A stretch of DNA of 36,753 bases from an uncultured Parabacteroides sp. GTDB taxonomy: Bacteria > Bacteroidota > Bacteroidia > Bacteroidales > Tannerellaceae. The stretch lies in NCBI GenBank assembly GCA_900547435.1, contig URGO01000011.1:1-36753 (forward strand). Direction: 5' to 3'. Shown here piece after piece: positions 31,492 through 36,753 of the stretch (positions are counted from its first letter, which is position 1; each line of letters opens with the position of its first letter). The notes below the pieces were generated by a model that saw nothing but the letters and a program-made list of their open reading frames with translations, was not told the origin of the DNA and did not search any database. The position numbers and the translations under genes were made by a program.

Positions 31492-32808
31492 ATGTTATTG
31501 CAACTGGCATTTGTTTTGTTGGCTATCGTGATAGGAGCACGCATAGGCGGTATCGGTTTGGGGGTACTGGGCGGATTGGGACTGGCCATCCTGACCTTCT
31601 TTTTCGGGTTGGAACCTACGGCTCCTCCCATTGATGTGATGTTGATGATTGTAGCGGTCATAGCCGCCGCAAGTTGTATGCAAGCCGCGGGAGGGTTGGA
31701 CCTGATGGTGAAATGGGCAGAGAAGCTCCTCCGTAAGAATCCGCAACGCATCACCTTGCTCAGTCCGTTGGTGACCTATCTCTTTACCTTTGTGGCAGGT
31801 ACGGGGCATGTAGCCTATTCGGTACTTCCCGTTATAGCTGAGGTGGCTCAAGATACCAAAATCCGCCCGGAACGTCCGATGGCGATAGCCGTTATCGCCT
31901 CCCAGCAGGCTATTACGGCCAGTCCGATATCGGCGGCTACGGTGGCTTTATTAAGTATGCTTTCGGGATATGGCATTTCATTGATGGATATATTGATGGT
32001 ATCGGTGCCTTGCACCTTGATAGGTGTGTTGGCGGGTGCCTTGTATTCTCTTCGTGTAGGAAAGGAGCTGAAGGATGACCCCGAGTACCAGCGCCGGATG
32101 GCTTCCGGTGAGCTTGGAAATGAGCATTATAGGACAAATGAGGTGGCAAATCCTAAGAAAGCGGCACTGGCGGTATCGCTCTTCCTGATGGCTACGTTGG
32201 GCATCGTGCTGTTCGGTTCGATGGAGTCTCTCCGCCCAATATTCGAAACACCGGACGGGAATGTCGTCATGGAAATGTCGCATATCATCGAAGTCCTGAT
32301 GCTTACGGCTGCAGCCTTGATATTGATTTGCACGAAGACCGATGGAATACGTGCGGCGCAAGGTTCGGTATTCTCGGCCGGAATGCAGGCGGTAGTGGCT
32401 ATCTTCGGTATTGCGTGGATGGGCGATACGTTTATAGCCGGCAATATGGAGGCATTGAAAGGGAGCATTGTGGATATAGTCACCCAGATGCCTTGGTTGT
32501 TCGGATTGGCTCTTTTCGTAATGTCTATCCTTTTGTTCAGTCAGGCGGCTACGATCCGTGCTTTGTTACCCTTGGGCATTGCGTTGGGTATATCTCCCTA
32601 TATGCTGATTGCCCTCTTTCCGGCTGTAAATGGTTATTTCTTCATTCCGAATTATCCTACGGTAGTAGCGGCTATCAATTTTGACCGTACCGGAACGACC
32701 CGTATCGGAAAGTACGTCTTGAACCATTCTTTTATGATGCCGGGGCTGATTGCTACCTTGGTGTCGGTTGCATTGGGATTGCTGGTTTGCAGGTTTATGA
32801 GTTTGTAA
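31492..32808 (+). CDS. Anaerobic C4-dicarboxylate transporter, DcuA/DcuB family
   Basis: 438 residues, about eleven to twelve hydrophobic segments. It exchanges fumarate, malate or aspartate for succinate across the inner membrane during anaerobic growth, fitting a succinate-producing anaerobe. Family stretches are GARIGGIGLGVLGGLG, PPIDVMLMIVAVIAA, KLLRKNPQRIT, FVAGTGHVAYSVLPVIAEVA, IRPERPMAIAVIASQQAITASPIS and KDDPEYQRRMASG. It mixes DcuA-like and DcuB-like residues, so no subtype is assigned. It is followed by a probable outer-membrane protein. Confidence 0.93.
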   Translation: MLLQLAFVLLAIVIGARIGGIGLGVLGGLGLAILTFFFGLEPTAPPIDVMLMIVAVIAAASCMQAAGGLDLMVKWAEKLLRKNPQRITLLSPLVTYLFTFVAGTGHVAYSVLPVIAEVAQDTKIRPERPMAIAVIASQQAITASPISAATVALLSMLSGYGISLMDILMVSVPCTLIGVLAGALYSLRVGKELKDDPEYQRRMASGELGNEHYRTNEVANPKKAALAVSLFLMATLGIVLFGSMESLRPIFETPDGNVVMEMSHIIEVLMLTAAALILICTKTDGIRAAQGSVFSAGMQAVVAIFGIAWMGDTFIAGNMEALKGSIVDIVTQMPWLFGLALFVMSILLFSQAATIRALLPLGIALGISPYMLIALFPAVNGYFFIPNYPTVVAAINFDRTGTTRIGKYVLNHSFMMPGLIATLVSVALGLLVCRFMSL

Positions 32809-32820
32809 GTTGATACGTTT

Positions 32821-32879
32821 TTTAGTTTGCGAGTTTTTAAGTTATTAGGACCTATCAACTTAAAAACCCAAAAACTAAA
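32821..32879. repeat. Imperfect hairpin between the carrier and barrel genes
   Basis: 23-nt A+T-rich arms (32821-32843 and 32857-32879) match at 20 positions around a 13-nt loop. It may attenuate transcription from the carrier into the next gene. Confidence 0.55.
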
Positions 32880-32902
32880 GGACTCAATAACTCAAAAAAA
32901 AT

Positions 32903-34123
32903 ATGAGAGGAATAATAATGATTTTGCTGGGCGTTATAGGCTTATCGCTCCCTGTATCCGCCCAGATAAATGCGAAGGTGTATCAATCTGCTCATCAGAT
33001 AGACACGTTGAAAGAGGGCGAATTATCGTTCGAATTGGATAATATCAGTTTTTTCAAAGATAATGAGTTTGCCGGAGGCATACAGAAAGGTTATTCTTTG
33101 CCCGGATTCTGGATTCAGCCTAAGTTGGTTTATTATCCCTTGAAGCGGATTAAACTGGAATTAGGCGCTCATCTGCTCCGTTATTGGGGGGCAAACAAAT
33201 ATCCTTGCTATGCGTATCATGATATTCCGCAATGGAGTGGCGAACAATATCAACGAGGCTTTCATGCCTTGCCTTGGTTTCGGGCCCAGGTGGATTTGTC
33301 CGAACGGTTTCGTGTTGTGCTGGGGGATATTTATGGCGGGGCAAACCACGGGTTGATAGAGCCATTATATAATCCGGAACTGAACCTGACCTCTGACCCG
33401 GAGGCGGGTCTGCAAGTCCTCTATGATGCCCCATTCATGAATTTGGATGTATGGGTCAACTGGCAGAGTTTTATCTTCCGTGAAGATACCCATCAGGAGG
33501 CTTTTTTAGTGGGATTGTCTTCTCGTTTCAAGTTGAACCCGGAATCGAAACCTTTTCATTTTTACCTTCCTTTGCAAGCTACGATACAACATTGCGGAGG
33601 AGAGATTGACACGGTCTATACGCACTCCGTACAAACCTTGATGAATGCCACTGTAGGGGTAGGGGGCGTATGGAATATCGCTCACCGGGTGATGAACCGG
33701 ATAGGGATGGAAGCAGACTTTGCTCTCTCATATCAACAGGCCGGCGAGTTGTGGCCTTTCGATTCGGTTACGGGTTTTTATGTTCGCACATATGCTGACC
33801 TGAAGGACTTCCGGGTGAAAGCGGGGTATTGGCGATGCCATGATTTTGTGTCGTTGATGGGTAGCCCTTTTTACGGGGCACTTTCGTTTAAGGATGAGGG
33901 GACTTTGTTCCATTCTCCGCAAATGGCTATCTTAGGCTTGGAATATGCCCGTTCGTTGGGACATGGATTTTCGATTGGCGCGGATGTAGATGTATATTGC
34001 CATCTGAAGGGAAATAAGACTACGGCAGAGGGGGAATATCTCCCCACTTCATCTGCCACAAGTTTCTCTGCCGGAGTCTATTTGCGCGTCAATCCGAGTT
34101 TCTTGTTATGGAAAAAGAAGTAA
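32903..34123 (+). CDS. Uncharacterised probable outer-membrane beta-barrel protein
   Basis: 406 residues. The signal peptide MRGIIMILLGVIGLSLPVSAQ is followed by a mature chain of alternating polar/hydrophobic strands rich in Tyr, Trp and Gly (LVYYPLKRIKLELGAHLLRYWG, FRVVLGDIYGG, FSIGADVDVYCHL) typical of barrels. I do not recognise a named family. It follows the Dcu gene by 94 bp in the same direction, and might supply outer-membrane passage for the same or another substrate, but there is no direct evidence. It converges on the DUF1080 gene with a one-base gap. Confidence 0.8.
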   Translation: MRGIIMILLGVIGLSLPVSAQINAKVYQSAHQIDTLKEGELSFELDNISFFKDNEFAGGIQKGYSLPGFWIQPKLVYYPLKRIKLELGAHLLRYWGANKYPCYAYHDIPQWSGEQYQRGFHALPWFRAQVDLSERFRVVLGDIYGGANHGLIEPLYNPELNLTSDPEAGLQVLYDAPFMNLDVWVNWQSFIFREDTHQEAFLVGLSSRFKLNPESKPFHFYLPLQATIQHCGGEIDTVYTHSVQTLMNATVGVGGVWNIAHRVMNRIGMEADFALSYQQAGELWPFDSVTGFYVRTYADLKDFRVKAGYWRCHDFVSLMGSPFYGALSFKDEGTLFHSPQMAILGLEYARSLGHGFSIGADVDVYCHLKGNKTTAEGEYLPTSSATSFSAGVYLRVNPSFLLWKKK

Positions 34124-34124
34124 A

Positions 34125-34769
34125 TCAGCGCGTGAGGGTGACATTGCGGAACTCGATAGGTCCGCCTTCGCTTTGCAAGGCGATGTTGCCTTTCTTTACC
34201 AGGCTGGTCCCGATGTTCTGAAGTACGCCTTTGATATAGACGGTAATGACCCCGTTACGCACGAAGATATTCGCCTCGTTCCATTCTCCGGCGGGATTCT
34301 CGGATGAGTCCGTGTATTTCTTTACCACCGGAAATTCGGGGCGTGTTTCTCCCCGGCGTTGGAAATATTCTTTCAGGTCTGAGCCATTTATCAAAACAAA
34401 GTCTCCCGCATCACCGGCATGTAATTGACATTCGATACAGTTCGGGAAAGGCATATCTTTGTCGCCTACCAATAGAAAGATACCGCTATTGCTTGCCTTT
34501 CCTTCGGGCCATCGCCATTCGACATGGAGTTTGTAATTATCATATTCTTCTTTCGTGTACATGTACCCGAAGGGCTGGCCTTCGATGCGTATCACGCCCT
34601 CTTTCACGGAAAATACCTTTTCGCCCGGAACTTCGTTTTTATTTACTACGAGATTCCAGTTAGACAAATCTTTTCCATTGAACAATTTCTCTGTTTTCTG
34701 TGCTTGAAGGGATGTACTTCCCGTAAAAGCCAAGGCTAAAGCCGTTAATGTTAAAAGAATCTTTTTCAT
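34125..34769 (-). CDS. DUF1080 (3-keto-disaccharide hydrolase-type) secreted protein
   Basis: 214 residues. The signal peptide MKKILLTLTALALAFTGSTS ends near LQAQ. A single concanavalin-like jelly-roll domain follows: KLFNGKDLSNWNLV, FSVKEGVIRIEGQPFGYMYTKEEYDNYKLHVEWRW (quoted in part), SNSGIFLLVG, CIECQLHAGDAGDFVLI, GEWNEANIFVRNGVITVYIKG and GNIALQSEGGPIEFRNV. Members cleave 3-keto-glycosides or bind sugar. This one has no linked dehydrogenase, so its substrate is unknown. Confidence 0.92.
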   Translation of the reverse strand: MKKILLTLTALALAFTGSTSLQAQKTEKLFNGKDLSNWNLVVNKNEVPGEKVFSVKEGVIRIEGQPFGYMYTKEEYDNYKLHVEWRWPEGKASNSGIFLLVGDKDMPFPNCIECQLHAGDAGDFVLINGSDLKEYFQRRGETRPEFPVVKKYTDSSENPAGEWNEANIFVRNGVITVYIKGVLQNIGTSLVKKGNIALQSEGGPIEFRNVTLTR

Positions 34770-34807
34770 ATAGATATGTATTTTTAGTTTTAGTAAATAA
34801 GTTGACG

Positions 34808-34842
34808 AGTTGACAAGGCTTTAATTTACTACCTTGTCAACT
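34808..34842 (-). terminator. Hairpin downstream of ettA
   Basis: An 11-bp perfect stem AGTTGACAAGG / CCTTGTCAACT with a 13-nt loop, seven bases after the ettA stop. It lacks a good T-run, so it is only terminator-like. The TTGACAAG sequence resembles the TGACAA motif of the 28.2-kb element. Confidence 0.5.
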
Positions 34843-34848
34843 TTGTCA

Positions 34849-36534
34849 TTATTCAATCAATTTCCGATACCGGACGCGTTTGGGTTCTTCATATCCCAAT
34901 TGCTTGCGTTTGTATTCTTCGTATTCCGAATAACTTCCTTCGTAGAACACCACATTCGAATCGCCCTCGAAAGAGAGGATATGCGTGCAGATACGGTCCA
35001 GGAACCATCTGTCGTGGGATACAACTACCGCGCATCCGGCAAAATTCTCCAATCCTTCTTCCAGCGCCCGGAGGGTATTCACATCGATGTCATTGGTCGG
35101 TTCGTCCAGGAGCAATACGTTGGCTTCGGCTTTTAGGGTCAAAGCTAAATGCAAGCGATTGCGTTCGCCTCCCGACAAGACTCCGCAAAGTTTCTCTTGA
35201 TCAGAACCGGAGAAGTTGAATTTCGACAGATAGGCACGTGCGTTGATTTCTTTTCCTCCCACACGGATAAATTCATTTCCTCCTGAAACTACCTGATAAA
35301 CCGTTTTGTTGGGGTCTATGTCCTTGTGGGTCTGGTCCGCATAACCTATGCGCACGGTTTCTCCTACTTCAAAAGAACCTTTATCAATGCATTCCTGCCC
35401 CATGATCATCTTGAATAGGGTGGTCTTTCCGGCTCCGTTCGGACCAATGATGCCTACGATACCATTAGGCGGAAGCGTGAAATTCAAGTCATCAAACAAT
35501 AATTTATCACCAAAAGCCTTAGCTACGTGATGGGCTTCGATAACTTTGTTCCCCAAACGAGGTCCGTTCGGGATAAAGATTTCCAGTTTAGCTTCACGCT
35601 CTTTCTGGTCTTCATTCAAAAGTTTTTCATACGAATTTAGACGCGCTTTGCCTTTAGCCTGGCGTGCCTTCGGAGCCATGTGAATCCATTCCAATTCACG
35701 TTCTAAGGTCTTACGCCGCTTGCTGACTTGTTTTTCTTCTTGAGTCATGCGCTTGGTCTTTTGTTCCAACCAAGAGGAATAATTGCCCTTCCAGGGAATT
35801 CCTTCCCCACGGTCCAGCTCTAAAATCCAACCCGCTACATGATCCAGGAAATAACGGTCGTGCGAGAAGCAAATAACGGTTCCTGCATTATGTTGTAGGT
35901 GTTGTTCTAACCAGTCTAAAGACTCTGCATCCAAATGGTTGGTCGGTTCGTCCAATAAAAGCACATCCGGTTGTTGGAGGAGTAAGCGACACAAGGCCAC
36001 CCGGCGCCGTTCACCTCCGGAAAGGGTATCGACTAACTGGTCTTCAGGAGGACAACGCAAGGCATCCATAGCACGTTCCAGTTTCGTGTCGAGATTCCAA
36101 GCATCGGTCGCATCAATCTTATCCTGCAATTCAGCTTGCTTGGAAATAAGAGCATCCATCTTGTCCGGATCTTCCAATACCTCCGGATCCCCGAACTGTT
36201 CGTTTACTTCTTCGTACTCCTTTAGGATATCTACAATTTCTTGTACGCCCTCTTGAACCACTTCCTTAACCGTTTTACCGGATTCCAATTTGGGGTCTTG
36301 CTCCAAATATCCTACGGAATATCCCGGCGAGAAAACCACCTCGCCTTGATAATTTTTATCAATACCTGCGATGATTTTCAACAAAGTGGACTTTCCGGAG
36401 CCATTCAACCCGATGATACCAATCTTGGCACCATAGAAAAAAGAAAGGTATATGTTCTTTAATACCTGTTTTTGAGGGGGAAAGATTTTACTAACCCCGA
36501 CCATCGAAAAAATAATCTTCTTATCGTCTGCCAT
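34849..36534 (-). CDS. ettA: Energy-dependent translational throttle protein, ABC-F ATPase
   Basis: 561 residues from the ATG at 36534 (MADDKKIIFSM); an 18-codon upstream extension overlaps the promoter and is rejected. Two ABC domains: Walker A GLNGSGKST and GPNGAGKTT, signatures LSGGERRRVALC and LSGGERNRLHLA, Walker B VLLLDEPTNHLD and VLLLDEPTNDID, joined by a charged linker (KTKRMTQEEKQVSKRRKTLERELEW in family terms, shown in part). The arm segment between Walker A and the signature of domain 1 fits EttA. It gates entry of the ribosome into the elongation cycle according to ATP/ADP level. Divergent from tRNA-Lys. Confidence 0.94.
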   Translation of the reverse strand: MADDKKIIFSMVGVSKIFPPQKQVLKNIYLSFFYGAKIGIIGLNGSGKSTLLKIIAGIDKNYQGEVVFSPGYSVGYLEQDPKLESGKTVKEVVQEGVQEIVDILKEYEEVNEQFGDPEVLEDPDKMDALISKQAELQDKIDATDAWNLDTKLERAMDALRCPPEDQLVDTLSGGERRRVALCRLLLQQPDVLLLDEPTNHLDAESLDWLEQHLQHNAGTVICFSHDRYFLDHVAGWILELDRGEGIPWKGNYSSWLEQKTKRMTQEEKQVSKRRKTLERELEWIHMAPKARQAKGKARLNSYEKLLNEDQKEREAKLEIFIPNGPRLGNKVIEAHHVAKAFGDKLLFDDLNFTLPPNGIVGIIGPNGAGKTTLFKMIMGQECIDKGSFEVGETVRIGYADQTHKDIDPNKTVYQVVSGGNEFIRVGGKEINARAYLSKFNFSGSDQEKLCGVLSGGERNRLHLALTLKAEANVLLLDEPTNDIDVNTLRALEEGLENFAGCAVVVSHDRWFLDRICTHILSFEGDSNVVFYEGSYSEYEEYKRKQLGYEEPKRVRYRKLIE

Positions 36535-36551
36535 AAATAAATTAATTTGTA

Positions 36552-36581
36552 CAAAGCTACACAAATTTTGGAATAAACAAA
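36552..36581 (-). promoter_or_regulatory. Promoter of ettA
   Basis: Minus strand: TTTG (36581-36578), 18-nt spacer, TAGCTTTG (36559-36552), ending 18 bp before the start codon. Confidence 0.65.
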
Positions 36582-36598
36582 AAATCAATGCAAAAAAC

Positions 36599-36629
36599 TT
36601 GTGGATGTAGAAAAAACACCCTACCTTTG
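36599..36629 (+). promoter_or_regulatory. Promoter of tRNA-Lys
   Basis: TTG (36599-36601), 20-nt spacer, TACCTTTG (36622-36629), about 30 bp before the tRNA. Confidence 0.8.
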
Positions 36630-36659
36630 CACTCGCAATCGGGAATCGAAAGCATCGAT

Positions 36660-36732
36660 GATTCAGTAGCTCAGCAGGTAGAGCACAACACTTTTAATGT
36701 TGGGGTCCTGGGTTCGAGCCCCAGCTGGATCA
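36660..36732 (+). tRNA. tRNA-Lys (anticodon TTT)
   Basis: A 73-nt cloverleaf. The 7-bp acceptor stem GATTCAG/CTGGATC has one G-T pair, the D stem is GCTC/GAGC, the anticodon stem CAACA/TGTTG has loop CTTTTAA (anticodon TTT), and the T stem CTGGG/CCCAG has loop TTCGAGC. The discriminator is A. CCA is not encoded. A promoter lies directly upstream. Confidence 0.96.
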
Positions 36733-36753
36733 CTGGGGAGTAAAGACAAACTC

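Noticed and set aside
36660..36732. tRNA as an integration site for an island inside the window
   Set aside because: No integrase gene lies next to the tRNA and I see no duplicate of its 3' end elsewhere in the window.

Overview
The window looks like a chromosomal segment of a Bacteroidales bacterium, most likely a gut Bacteroides/Parabacteroides-type organism. The clues are Bacteroidota-type promoters (TTTG or TTG, 18-20 nt, TAnnTTTG), fimbrillin-family lipoproteins with DUF3575 and DUF5119 partners, a Mpi-like serine recombinase, a GH2/DUF4982 glycosidase, a DUF1080 protein and a Dcu-type C4-dicarboxylate carrier. Species assignment is inference.

Layout. (1) 1-3.5 kb: a two-gene RND efflux operon on the minus strand, whose pump gene stops early beside the window edge, divergent from an AraC regulator. 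(2) 3.5-8.1 kb: an accessory block with a DUF4143 ATPase, a small alpha/beta hydrolase, a nuclease-like protein with helix-hairpin-helix and PD-(D/E)xK-like signatures, and an XRE regulator overlapping a Bro-N/Fic protein. A 27-nt imperfect repeat occurs at both ends of this block. (3) 8.1-17.3 kb: a fimbrial locus. It holds a serine recombinase, a putative invertible promoter segment, a DUF3575/OmpA-like protein, a DUF5119 lipoprotein, a fimbrillin, a GIY-YIG-like protein, a very large fimbrillin-like lipoprotein and a protein made of six tandem helix-turn-helix units. (4) 17.4-23.1 kb: a TonB-dependent uptake system (binding lipoprotein, FecCD permease, ATPase, NikR-like regulator, outer-membrane receptor). 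(5) 23.1-28.1 kb, minus strand: C_GCAxxG_C_C protein, Dabb protein, serB, an orphan HicB-like antitoxin with a HicA remnant, and a thiD-tenI-thiE operon. (6) 28.1-28.8 kb: a gene-free stretch full of inverted and tandem repeats. (7) 28.8-36.7 kb: GH2 glycosidase and a divergent C4-dicarboxylate carrier with interlocked promoters, a probable outer-membrane barrel protein, a DUF1080 protein, ettA and tRNA-Lys(TTT).

The strongest find is the promoter switch in front of the fimbrial operon. Two 24-nt imperfect inverted repeats (19/24 matches) at 8941-8964 and 9099-9122 enclose 134 bp. That segment holds a perfect TTTG-N19-TACCTTTG promoter pointing away from the fimbrial genes, directly beside a Mpi-type recombinase gene. 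As read here the switch appears OFF; inversion would aim the promoter at the operon with a leader of about 67 nt.

Other points of interest are a NikR-like regulator lacking three of the four canonical nickel ligands, the six-unit HTH protein, the GIY-YIG-like gene behind a terminator hairpin inside the fimbrial cluster, the back-to-back promoters at 31.4 kb, and repeat arrays with a period of about 22 nt at two loci.
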